Position numbers and translations under genes: made by a program. DNA of 8,341 nucleotides from an uncultured Eggerthellaceae bacterium. GTDB taxonomy: Bacteria; Actinomycetota; Coriobacteriia; Coriobacteriales; Eggerthellaceae. The notes below the pieces were generated by a model that was not told the DNA's origin, searched no databases, and was given only the letters and a program-made list of their open reading frames with translations. The stretch spans positions 1 to 8,341 of the forward strand of contig CAJTML010000093.1 of assembly GCA_910577495.1 (NCBI GenBank), in the 5' to 3' direction. This document shows, one piece after another, positions 1 through 5,811 of the stretch. Within the stretch, counting starts at the first letter, position 1. Every line of letters starts with the position of its first letter.

Positions 1-2
1 CT

Positions 3-968
3 ATTACGGATAAAACCAACATTTTGGGTTATGCCGGCTATGACGCGCAGCAAAATCCTGTGGGAAGCAAAATTCGCACGCATGCTACCTATGCCACGCT
101 GGCAGATGGTGAGATGCGCGTGCTCTATACGCCGTCAGATATTGGCTTTTCCTATAAACCATCAGGCATTATGGCGGCCATCATTGTGCCGCTTGTGGTG
201 GGTCATCAGGTACAAGGAACGCTGAAGTTTTACTACCGTCGCGCGCGCCATATCTCTGAGACGCAAAAATCCATTGCCGAGGGTTTTGGTCAGCTGCTTT
301 CCACGCAGATGGCAGCAACGGCGCTTGAAGAGCAGACGAAACTGGCAACGCGCATGGAACTCAAGATGCTGCAAAGCCAGATCAACCCGCACTTTTTGTT
401 TAATACCATCAACACGATTGCCTCGCTGGTGCGCACCGACCCCGAAAAGGCTCGTACGTTGCTGCGTGAATTCGCCGTCTTTTACAGGCGCACGCTGGAG
501 GACTCGGCTGACCTGATTGCGTTCGCACGCGAGCTTGAGCAAACGCAGCGTTACTTCACCTTTGAGATTGCGCGCTTTGGAGCGGATCGTGTGGTGATGG
601 AGACCAACGTTGATCCCCAGGTGGAAGAGATGATGGTGCCGCCGTTTTTGATTCAGCCGCTGGTGGAAAACGCGGTGCATCATGCTATGCCGGCCGAGGG
701 TAAGCTTACGGTGACCATCTCGGGCGAGATTGATGGAGACGACGTTATCGTGACAGTTCAGGACGATGGTGTTGGCATGACGGAAGAGGCGTGCCAAAAT
801 ATTTTGCATCCGGAATCTTCCACGGGCATGGGAATTGCCGTTAAGAATGTGAGCGATCGCATTTGCGGTTACTTTGGCGAAGGCACTCGATTGCGCGTGG
901 AAAGTGAACTTGGCCAGGGCACGCGCGTTCAGCTTATCCTGAAGGGCGGCGCCTTGCGCGAATATTGA
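3..968 (+). CDS. LytS-type sensor histidine kinase, C-terminal part (5' end outside window)
   Basis: The reading frame is open to the left edge (ITDKTNILGY precedes the TTG at 24), so this is the C-terminal part of a longer kinase; TTG 24 is not taken as the true start. Numbering from TTG 24, residues 1-85 resemble the GAF-like domain of LytS/YpdA proteins. The His_kinase segment follows with QSQINPHFLFNTIN and the presumed phosphoacceptor His123 (codon 390-392). The HATPase_c domain shows the N box QPLVENAVHH (211-220), G1 DDGVGM (247-252) and G2 STGMGIAVKNV (266-276). Family members have several N-terminal membrane helices, sense cell-envelope state or metabolites, and phosphorylate a LytTR response regulator. 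No such regulator follows; if it is adjacent it must lie upstream, outside the window. The stop is TGA 966-968. The family call is firm; the ligand and partner are unknown. Confidence 0.9.
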   Translation: MTDKTNILGYAGYDAQQNPVGSKIRTHATYATLADGEMRVLYTPSDIGFSYKPSGIMAAIIVPLVVGHQVQGTLKFYYRRARHISETQKSIAEGFGQLLSTQMAATALEEQTKLATRMELKMLQSQINPHFLFNTINTIASLVRTDPEKARTLLREFAVFYRRTLEDSADLIAFARELEQTQRYFTFEIARFGADRVVMETNVDPQVEEMMVPPFLIQPLVENAVHHAMPAEGKLTVTISGEIDGDDVIVTVQDDGVGMTEEACQNILHPESSTGMGIAVKNVSDRICGYFGEGTRLRVESELGQGTRVQLILKGGALREY

Positions 969-1016
969 TCCTGCGTAAGCGGATGACCTTGCGCGGACAC
1001 TAAGGAAGTTTTGCAT

Positions 1017-1763
1017 ATGTCACACATGGATATGAGCGCTCCTGAGCAGGGCGCTTTGGACGCGAGCGCCAGCAACCAGGACGCTTCAGACGCGGGCGTT
1101 CGCCCTCATTTCGACACCTTTATCTTTGATTTGGACGGCACGCTGTTGGACACGCTGCCGGATTTGGTGGTGCTGACCAACACCTCGCTTGAGGCATTTG
1201 GGTTACCGCCCCGTACGACTGATGAGATTCACAGCTTCGTAGGCAACGGTGCAAAAGCGCTGATCTATCAGGCGGTTCCTGAGGATACCGACCCGCAGAT
1301 TACCGAGCAGGTTATGCAGCGTTGGAAGGATTTGTATTCTACGGTGGGCAATCGGCTGACCAAGCCGTATCCGCACATTATTGAGATGGTTTCAGAGCTG
1401 AAGCGCCGCGGTGTTGGCGTGGGTGTGCTCTCGAACAAGTTCGACGCGGGTGTGCAGGCGGCGGTTGATGAGTATTTGCCGGAGCTGTTCGATGTGAAGC
1501 ATGGTGAGGGCGGGGATATTCCTCGCAAGCCTGATCCGACGGGACTGTTGCGCAGCATCGGCGAGTTGGGCTCGACGCCTGAGCGCACGGTGTACATTGG
1601 GGACTCGCCGGGAGATATTCGCACAGCGCGCAATGCGGGCACGTACGCGATTGGTGTTGGCTGGGGATACCATACGGCTGACGAGTTGCGCGAGGCTGGC
1701 GCTGATGCGGTTGTTATGGACGCGCGTGAGCTGCTGGCCTGGGCACCGGACGTGCGCGAATAA
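1017..1763 (+). CDS. gph: HAD-superfamily hydrolase, phosphoglycolate phosphatase-like
   Basis: This is a 248-residue HAD-family phosphatase of the Gph/PgmB-like subfamily, cytosolic, expected to dephosphorylate a small phosphorylated metabolite such as 2-phosphoglycolate. All four HAD motifs are visible: motif I FDLDGTLLDT (nucleophile Asp38, acid/base Asp40), motif II SNK (Ser139), motif III Lys171 in RKPDPTG, and motif IV GDSPGD (Asp196, Asp200). The helical cap lies between motifs I and II. I chose ATG 1017 because TAAGGAAG (1001-1008) lies 8 nt upstream; TTG 1011 is in frame but only about 4 nt from the AAGGA core, and ATG 1026 is another option. The first 30 or so residues are an Ala/Ser/Asp-rich extension before the usual HAD start. 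It lies 48 nt after the kinase gene and may share its transcript. The exact substrate cannot be read from sequence, so the symbol is tentative. Confidence 0.88.
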   Translation: MSHMDMSAPEQGALDASASNQDASDAGVRPHFDTFIFDLDGTLLDTLPDLVVLTNTSLEAFGLPPRTTDEIHSFVGNGAKALIYQAVPEDTDPQITEQVMQRWKDLYSTVGNRLTKPYPHIIEMVSELKRRGVGVGVLSNKFDAGVQAAVDEYLPELFDVKHGEGGDIPRKPDPTGLLRSIGELGSTPERTVYIGDSPGDIRTARNAGTYAIGVGWGYHTADELREAGADAVVMDARELLAWAPDVRE

Positions 1764-1771
1764 AAGCATGG

Positions 1772-1777
1772 TACAAT
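1772..1777 (+). promoter_or_regulatory. Candidate -10 box of the tRNA-Arg promoter
   Basis: TACAAT matches the sigma-70-type -10 consensus at five of six positions and ends 10 nt before the tRNA 5' end, the right distance for initiation at or just before the tRNA. The corresponding -35 position falls inside the last codons of the phosphatase gene and shows no good match. The tRNA may therefore have its own promoter embedded at the end of the preceding gene, or be cotranscribed with it. Confidence 0.45.
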
Positions 1778-1786
1778 AGCGGATGC

Positions 1787-1862
1787 GCCTCCGTAGCTCA
1801 GGGGACAGAGCACCGCTCTCCTAAAGCGGGTGCCGCGCGTTCGAATCGCGCCGGGGGCACCA
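1787..1862 (+). tRNA. tRNA-Arg, anticodon CCT
   Basis: A full cloverleaf can be folded by hand. The acceptor stem is GCCTCCG (1787-1793) with CGGGGGC (1852-1858), one T-G wobble. T8-A9 follow. The D stem is GCTC (1796-1799) with GAGC (1808-1811). The anticodon stem is CCGCT (1813-1817) with AGCGG (1825-1829), around loop CTCCTAA with anticodon CCT at 1820-1822. The variable loop is 5 nt. The T stem is GCGCG (1835-1839) with CGCGC (1847-1851), enclosing TTCGAAT. The discriminator is A1859, and CCA is encoded at 1860-1862. It decodes AGG, with arginine as cargo. Antisense reading of the tRNA gives spurious open frames of the ARFERAAPALGERCSVP kind, not real proteins. Confidence 0.96.
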
Positions 1863-1872
1863 CGAAATCGCA

Positions 1873-1906
1873 GGCCAGCGGGCATTTCTCGCTGGCCTTT
1901 GCTTTT
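1873..1906 (+). terminator. Rho-independent terminator after tRNA-Arg
   Basis: GGCCAGCG (1873-1880) pairs perfectly with CGCTGGCC (1890-1897) around a 9-nt loop; A1872 and T1898 can add one more pair. The stem is followed by TTTGCTTTT (1898-1906), an interrupted T tract. It starts 10 nt after the tRNA CCA and should end the tRNA transcript. Confidence 0.8.
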
Positions 1907-1919
1907 GCAAAAACGCCAG

Positions 1920-1980
1920 CGGGTGCCATCGGGTGCCATTTTGTGACAGAGTGTGACAGAGGGTCACTTCTAATGTCACA
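1920..1980. repeat. Two adjacent 10-bp tandem duplications with nested TGTGACA inverted repeats
   Basis: CGGGTGCCAT occurs twice in tandem (1920-1929, 1930-1939). Directly after it, TGTGACAGAG occurs twice in tandem (1942-1951, 1952-1961). The second block is also part of nested inverted repeats: TGTGACA (1942-1948) pairs with TGTCACA (1974-1980), and GTGAC (1953-1957) pairs with GTCAC (1963-1967) across 5 nt. TGTGA-N7-TCAC resembles a CRP/FNR-like site but has 7 rather than 6 spacer bases. No gene start lies close by, so an operator role is not supported by position. All repeats are directly visible; the function is unknown. Confidence 0.6.
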
Positions 1981-2196
1981 TTTTGGCGGCATCGGGTTGG
2001 TGGGTGTCATTTGCTGGCGGAGTGCGCGGCGAAACCGCAGTAATGCCTCAAGCGGTAGTGGGTCGGCGGTGGTGATGATGCCCGTGATGGCAGTTCCCTC
2101 CGCGACTCGAGAAATCTTCGCGTTCTGGTCACTTAGGGTGCGTTTTGTGCAGAGATGCCGACGCTTGGGCTTTCGCACTGCCAATTAGCAATGCAT

Positions 2197-2210
2197 GATT
2201 TTATAAAATC
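2197..2210. repeat. Perfect AT-rich 14-bp palindrome
   Basis: GATTTTATAAAATC equals its own reverse complement and is strikingly AT-rich against the surrounding GC-rich DNA. It lies in the convergent intergenic region, about 175 nt beyond the pdxT stop. It could be a protein-binding site or chance; no gene start nearby suggests a target. Confidence 0.5.
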
Positions 2211-2302
2211 CCAGTTCAGAAAGTTGGCTGCAGGTTAGGTTGCTTTTGCCAGCATGGCTTTTTGCACAAAACGGGGTGTATTTGGCCAAAACACTCTGGG
2301 GA

Positions 2303-2331
2303 GGGGGGTGCACTTCATGCGTGCACGCCCC
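2303..2331 (-). terminator. GC-rich hairpin downstream of pdxT, possible terminator
   Basis: GGGG (2303-2306) plus GTGCAC (2308-2313) pairs with GTGCAC (2321-2326) plus CCCC (2328-2331), with a single G-G mismatch and a 7-nt loop. On the minus strand it lies about 50 nt after the pdxT stop, where a terminator would be expected. The following minus-strand sequence has only a short TTTT about a dozen bases later, not an immediate U tract, so intrinsic termination is uncertain. Confidence 0.35.
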
Positions 2332-2383
2332 ATGAGGCGGCGCGCACGTGGTTGTGAATGGTATCTTGCAACAGAGTAAAGCA

Positions 2384-3148
2384 TCATATGGAATTCAGCA
2401 GCAATCGATAGATCGTGTCGTCATCGGTTAGCTCGGGATGGAATGTGCAGCCGATTTGATTGCCGAAACGCACAGCCACCGGCTCGCCATCGAACTCGAT
2501 GAGTGGCTCAACACCAGGTGAGAGGCTTGTAATGCGCGGCGCGCGAATGAAGACGAGGGGAATATCGTGCGTATGAGTTGTTTCGGGTTCGGTTGTATCT
2601 GCAAGTGGCGCATGCGCAGCAAAACTTCCAAGTTGGCGACCGTAGCCGTTGCGAAGCACTGTTATCGGCAGCGTGTTGAAGCCCTCAACGGTGGTGACGT
2701 CGCCAGGCGCGGATGTGCGCGCGGGTGCGGAGGTGGATACGCGCGCGGGTGCGAGTGCGGAGGTAGGCAACGGTTCGCACCGACGCCCGTCGCTTGCAGA
2801 AATCACGTGCTCAGCTAGCAGGATAAGTCCAGCACACGTTCCCAAAACAGGAAGGCCAGCGGCAATGCGAGCCCGTAGGACTTCAATCATTCCCAGCTCA
2901 CGAAGCAGTTTTGCTTGCACGGTGGACTCGCCGCCAGGGAGTACGAGTGCGTCGAACGGCTGCTGTAAATCTGATGCTTGGCGAAGTTCAAGGGTGTTGC
3001 ACCCAAGGCGGGCAAGCTTAGTCTTGTGCTCGGCGAAAGCACCTTGGAGCGCCAAAACGGCGACGGTTGGCGTGCGGGTGGCGGCTGTGCAGGGCGTGCG
3101 GGTGACGGCGGCCGAGGTGCTTTCGCTGGGCGTGCTGGGTGCGGCCAT
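2384..3148 (-). CDS. pdxT: Pyridoxal 5'-phosphate synthase glutaminase subunit PdxT, with repeat-encoded insertion
   Basis: PdxT is the class I glutaminase of the PLP synthase complex; it hydrolyses glutamine and channels ammonia to PdxS. The conserved start of the fold, TVAVLALQGAFAEH, begins near residue 28. PGGES (71-75) and the catalytic Cys105 in LGTCAGLILL follow, then RNGYGRQ (166-172), FIRAP, and the remaining catalytic residues His237 and Glu239 in FHPELT. The protein is 254 residues against about 190-200 for the family. The excess is a 26-residue Ser/Thr/Ala/Pro-rich N-terminal extension and an Ala/Pro/Ser-rich insertion near residues 123-152. The ATG at 3148-3146 overlaps the pdxS stop by one base (TAATG), implying translational coupling, and no in-frame start near the conserved core looks better. 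Stop at 2386-2384. The family call is certain; the effect of the insertion on complex assembly is unknown. Confidence 0.93.
   Translation of the reverse strand: MAAPSTPSESTSAAVTRTPCTAATRTPTVAVLALQGAFAEHKTKLARLGCNTLELRQASDLQQPFDALVLPGGESTVQAKLLRELGMIEVLRARIAAGLPVLGTCAGLILLAEHVISASDGRRCEPLPTSALAPARVSTSAPARTSAPGDVTTVEGFNTLPITVLRNGYGRQLGSFAAHAPLADTTEPETTHTHDIPLVFIRAPRITSLSPGVEPLIEFDGEPVAVRFGNQIGCTFHPELTDDDTIYRLLLNSI
2717..2764. repeat. Direct repeats inside the pdxT insertion
   Basis: GCGCGCGGGTGCG occurs at 2717-2729 and again at 2741-2753, a 24-bp (8-codon) period. GTGCGGAGGT occurs at 2725-2734 and 2755-2764. On the coding (minus) strand they encode the related peptides SAPARTSAP and ALAPARVST. 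The period is a multiple of three, so copy-number change would keep the frame. Confidence 0.6.
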
Positions 3149-4056
3149 TACTGCCCCCGCGCTTCCATGATGAGTTCGATCTCGTCAGCGTTGATGCCGA
3201 CCATTGCTTCGCCAAGATTTTCCGAAAGCGACGCGAGCATTTCGGCGTCGGCGTAATTGGTAACCGCCTTGACGATAGCGGCTGCACGCCGCGCCGGGTT
3301 ACCGGACTTGAAAATCCCGCTGCCCACAAACACGCCTTCGGCGCCGAGTTGCATCATGAGCGCGGCGTCGGCAGGGGTGGCAATGCCGCCCGCGGCGAAG
3401 TTTACGACGGGAAGGCGGCCGCTTTCGTGCACCTGTTTCAGCAGGTCATACGGCACCTGCAAACGCTTCGCTTCCTCGAACAGCTCATCGGCGCGCATGT
3501 TCGCCACCCGCGCGATTTCGGCGTTCATCATGCGCATGTGTCGCACGGCCTGTACGACGTCGCCGGTTCCGGGCTCGCCTTTCGTGCGGATCATCGTGGC
3601 GCCTTCCTGGATGCGGCGCAGCGCTTCGCCTAGATTGCGCGCCCCGCATACGAACGGCACGGCGAACGCGGTTTTGTCGATGTGGTAGGTGTCGTCGGCG
3701 GGGGAGAGAACCTCGGATTCGTCGATGTAGTCAATCTCGATGGCCTGCAAGATTTGCGCTTCGGCGAAGTGCCCAATCCGGCATTTCGCCATGACGGGGA
3801 TGGTCACGGCTTCTTGGATTCCCTTGATCATAGCCGGGTCGCTCATGCGCGAAACGCCGCCCGCCGCGCGGATGTCGGCGGGGATGCGCTCGAGTGCCAT
3901 GACGGCGCACGCGCCGGCTTCTTCGGCGATTTTTGCCTGGTCAGGCGTGGTGACGTCCATGATGACGCCGCCTTTGAGCATCTGTGCGAGTTGTCGGTTG
4001 AGCGCTTGGCGGTCTGCTGGGGAGGTTGTGGGTTCGGAGGTGGTGGTTGTGGTCAT
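3148..4056 (-). CDS. pdxS: Pyridoxal 5'-phosphate synthase lyase subunit PdxS
   Basis: PdxS makes PLP from ribose 5-phosphate, glyceraldehyde 3-phosphate and PdxT-supplied ammonia (the DXP-independent route); the family assembles as a cytosolic dodecamer. The 302-residue protein matches the family almost end to end: MLKGGVIMDV with Asp34, MAKCRIGHFAEA with Lys91 (ribose Schiff base), IRTKGEPGTG with Lys159 (second lysine), and GVFVGSGIFKSGNP near 231-244. I chose ATG 4056 because AAAGGA lies 9 nt upstream on the minus strand; the longer frame to TTG 4101 lacks a ribosome binding site and adds 15 unconserved residues. A short Thr/Ser-rich head precedes the conserved core. It overlaps pdxT by one base and diverges from the PdxR-like gene, the usual regulator/target layout. 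The spacer between ribosome binding site and start holds eight consecutive Cs. Confidence 0.97.
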   Translation of the reverse strand: MTTTTTSEPTTSPADRQALNRQLAQMLKGGVIMDVTTPDQAKIAEEAGACAVMALERIPADIRAAGGVSRMSDPAMIKGIQEAVTIPVMAKCRIGHFAEAQILQAIEIDYIDESEVLSPADDTYHIDKTAFAVPFVCGARNLGEALRRIQEGATMIRTKGEPGTGDVVQAVRHMRMMNAEIARVANMRADELFEEAKRLQVPYDLLKQVHESGRLPVVNFAAGGIATPADAALMMQLGAEGVFVGSGIFKSGNPARRAAAIVKAVTNYADAEMLASLSENLGEAMVGINADEIELIMEARGQ

Positions 4057-4064
4057 GGGGGGGG
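4057..4064 (-). repeat. Eight-C homopolymer between the pdxS ribosome binding site and start codon
   Basis: On the coding strand, AAAGGAT is followed by CCCCCCCC and then directly by the pdxS ATG at 4056. The tract fills most of the 9-nt spacing. Slipped-strand length change here would alter SD-to-start spacing without touching the protein. Confidence 0.7.
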
Positions 4065-4118
4065 ATCCTTTCGCGGGTTGCTTGGTGAGTGCTGCCAACA
4101 AGTTGAGCGAAAGGATAA

Positions 4119-4147
4119 GAGATAACTGGTATGAGTGATATAGTCAA
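4119..4147 (-). promoter_or_regulatory. Candidate pdxST promoter
   Basis: On the minus strand TTGACT (4147-4142) matches a -35 box at five of six positions. A 17-nt spacer leads to TATCTC (4124-4119), a weak -10 match. Initiation near 4112 would leave a leader of about 56 nt before the pdxS ATG. The -35 is good and the -10 poor, so this is tentative; an activator could compensate. Confidence 0.35.
4139..4144 (+). promoter_or_regulatory. Candidate -10 box for the divergent PdxR-like gene
   Basis: TATAGT matches the -10 consensus at five of six positions on the plus strand and overlaps the proposed pdxS -35. No good -35 is visible at the proper distance. If used, the leader of about 105 nt would include the GGCGAA repeats, consistent with autoregulation. 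Confidence 0.25.
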
Positions 4148-4170
4148 AACCTAAAGATTAGATAAGGCCA

Positions 4171-4254
4171 GTTTGGCGAATGGTGGCGAAGGAAGGCGAA
4201 GGCTTGTCGAACGCGAACGGCGTAAACTGCCGCAAGATAGCGAAAGGTGGCGAA
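4171..4254. repeat. Phased GCGAA/GGCGAA direct repeats, candidate PdxR operator
   Basis: GGCGAA recurs at exact 10-bp spacing at 4175-4180, 4185-4190 and 4195-4200. Related copies follow: TCGAA 4207-4211, GCGAA 4213-4217, and a further 10-bp-spaced pair of GCGAA at 4240-4244 and 4250-4254. They lie between the divergent pdxS and pdxR-like genes and reach the start of the latter. MocR-family regulators such as GabR are known to bind direct repeats, which makes this the best operator candidate in the window. Confidence 0.55.
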
Positions 4255-4258
4255 GCGC

Positions 4259-5806
4259 GTGCTTACCTATGATTTGCAAAAGGGATCGGTGCCGCTGTAC
4301 GAGCAGTTGTATGTGGGAATTCGTCGCGATATTGAGCGCGGACGTATTGCGCCTGGTGAGCGGCTGCCGTCAAAGCGCCAGCTCGCGCGACACTTGAACG
4401 TGAGTATCATCACGGTTGAGGGCGCTTATGACCAACTGGTTGCTGAGGGGTATGTGCGCGCGGAGGCGCGGTGAGGATATTTCGCATGCGAGACTTTATG
4501 CGTTACGCCAGGTGAGAGCGTTGCGGGGCTGCAGGCTGGCGGCGTGGTGGAGCGGCTGGTCGGGGGCGAGGCGAAGCAGTTGCCTGGTAGCGTGGCAGCG
4601 ACGGGGCAGGCCGCGGGTACGGATATATCTGCAGCGCCTCATCCGCCTGCGCTTGCGGATTTGACGGGTGCCCAGCAACCCCAGGGGCTTTTTCCGTATG
4701 CCGCTTGGGCGCGAACAATGCGTGCGGTTTTGAGCAACGAAACCGAAGAAACGCTGCAGCAGGCTGCTCATCCGCGAGGCGCCTATGCGCTGCGGTGTGC
4801 CATTGCGGCGAACTTGCGCGGTTTTCGAGGGATGGATGTTTCGCCTGATCAGATAGTTGTTGGCGCTGGCGCGCAAACGCTGTATGCCCTACTTGTGCAG
4901 CTGCTGGGGCGCGATCGTGTTTTCGCCATTGAAAACCCAGGTTATAAGCGTTTGCAGCAAATTTATCTGGCGAACGACGTGACTTGCGTGCCAGTTGCGC
5001 TTGATGATGCCGGTCCGCGGGTGGATGAGCTGGCGCGTTGTGGTGCGAGCGTTTTGCATTGCATGCCGTCGCATCAGTTTCCGACGGGCATTACGACGCC
5101 GGTGGGTCGTCGACGCGAGCTCTTGGCGTGGGCGGCCGAACCGCCTCACCAGGTAAAACGCTACTTGATTGAGGATGACTTCGACTGCGAGTTTCGCATG
5201 ACGGGTCGACCGATGCCGTCGCTTCAAAGCATGGATGCGCACGAGAGCGTCATTTACACCAACACGTTTACCAAGACGCTTGGTGCTGCGTTTCGCATTG
5301 GCTATATGGTGCTACCGGGCGAATTATCGCGCAAGTTTGACGATGAGCTGGGGTTTTACAGCTGTACCGTGGGCGCGCTTGAGCAGCTGACGCTGGCGCG
5401 CTTTATGGAGTCGGGCGACTACGAGCGCCACGTGAATCGGCAGCGAACTCATTTTCGCCGCGTGCAAAACGCGCTGCTGCGGGCGCTTGATAGTACGGAG
5501 GCGGGTGCTCTTTTGCGGCCTCGCCAGGTGGGAGCGGGGCTGCATTTTGTCCTGGAGGTGGACGCGCCGCGCGATGCGGGCTCGCTTGTGGCTGCCGAGC
5601 GCAAGATTGCCGAAGCGGCAGGTGCGCGCGGGTTGGCGCTCTCGCCGCTCAGCAATTTCTGCCTTGCTGAAGCATCTGTACTAAGGTCACCACTTTCAAA
5701 CAAACCCCAGTTCATGATTAACTTTACCGTGCTTGAAGAGGATGATGTGCAAAGTGTGGCGAAGGCGCTGTCGGACGCAATTTTGGACGCGTCGGAGACG
5801 TGGTAG
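4259..5806 (+). pseudogene. pdxR: PdxR-like MocR-family regulator (GntR-type HTH plus aminotransferase-like domain) interrupted by one in-frame TGA
   Basis: MocR/PdxR proteins fuse an N-terminal winged helix-turn-helix to a fold-type I aminotransferase-like domain that binds PLP and control PLP synthesis genes. From GTG 4259, LTYDLQKGSVPLYEQLY begins the wHTH, with GERLPSKRQLARHLNVS and the wing ending VAEGYVRAEAR. TGA at 4472-4474 interrupts the frame, which then continues open in the same frame with GYFACE (normal wing end) through a Gly/Ala-rich linker. The aminotransferase-like domain shows LFPYAAW, RGMDVSPDQIVVGAGAQ, ENPGYKRLQ, EDDFDCEF and the PLP lysine in TNTFTKTLGAAFRIGY (codon 5273-5275). 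Stop TAG 5804-5806. I preferred GTG 4259 because AAGGTGG (4244-4250) lies 8 nt upstream; GTG 4247 is the alternative. Its position divergent from pdxST supports the PdxR assignment. It could be a recent pseudogene, a readthrough gene, two separately translated domains, or a sequence error. Confidence 0.85.
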
Positions 5807-5811
5807 GATGA

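Larger units (their letters stand above)
1863..2383. other. Intergenic region between convergent units, no convincing gene
   Basis: About 520 nt separate the + strand tRNA from the - strand pdxT stop. The region contains the tRNA terminator, the tandem/inverted repeats at 1920-1980, a perfect 14-bp palindrome GATTTTATAAAATC at 2197-2210, and a GC-rich hairpin at 2303-2331. Open frames on both strands (roughly 1943-2188 + and 1798-2184 -) have no ribosome binding site and no recognisable domain, and the minus one runs antisense through the tRNA. I see no integrase fragment and no repeat of the tRNA 3' end that would mark an integrated element. Confidence 0.6.

Noticed and set aside
162..1016. 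284-codon minus-strand frame
   Set aside because: Antisense to the histidine kinase, which has H, N, G1 and G2 boxes; the minus frame shows no family motif.
1268..1939. 223-codon minus-strand frame
   Set aside because: Antisense to the HAD phosphatase, whose motifs are clear, and to the tRNA; a shadow frame of GC-rich DNA.
1952..1967. CRP/FNR-type site TGTGA-N-TCAC
   Set aside because: Spacing is 7 rather than 6 bases, the final A is missing, and no promoter or gene start is nearby.
1798..2184. 128-codon minus-strand frame ending in ARFERAAPALGERCSVP
   Set aside because: Its C-terminal part is the antisense of tRNA-Arg, it begins at a TTG with no ribosome binding site, and no domain is recognisable. 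A decayed gene in the 1980-2184 part cannot be excluded.
2226..2263. GCCAGCATGGC followed by TTTTT (about 2248-2263) as a plus-strand terminator
   Set aside because: The stem is only 4 bp, and the tRNA transcript already has a stronger terminator at 1873-1906.
1787..2383. Integrated element at the tRNA-Arg 3' end
   Set aside because: No integrase remnant and no second copy of the tRNA 3' end in the window; the flanking genes are ordinary housekeeping genes.
4472..4474. Selenocysteine or genome-wide recoding of UGA
   Set aside because: The site is a wing-end position with no need for Sec and I see no obvious Sec-insertion hairpin; other genes in the window end normally with TGA.
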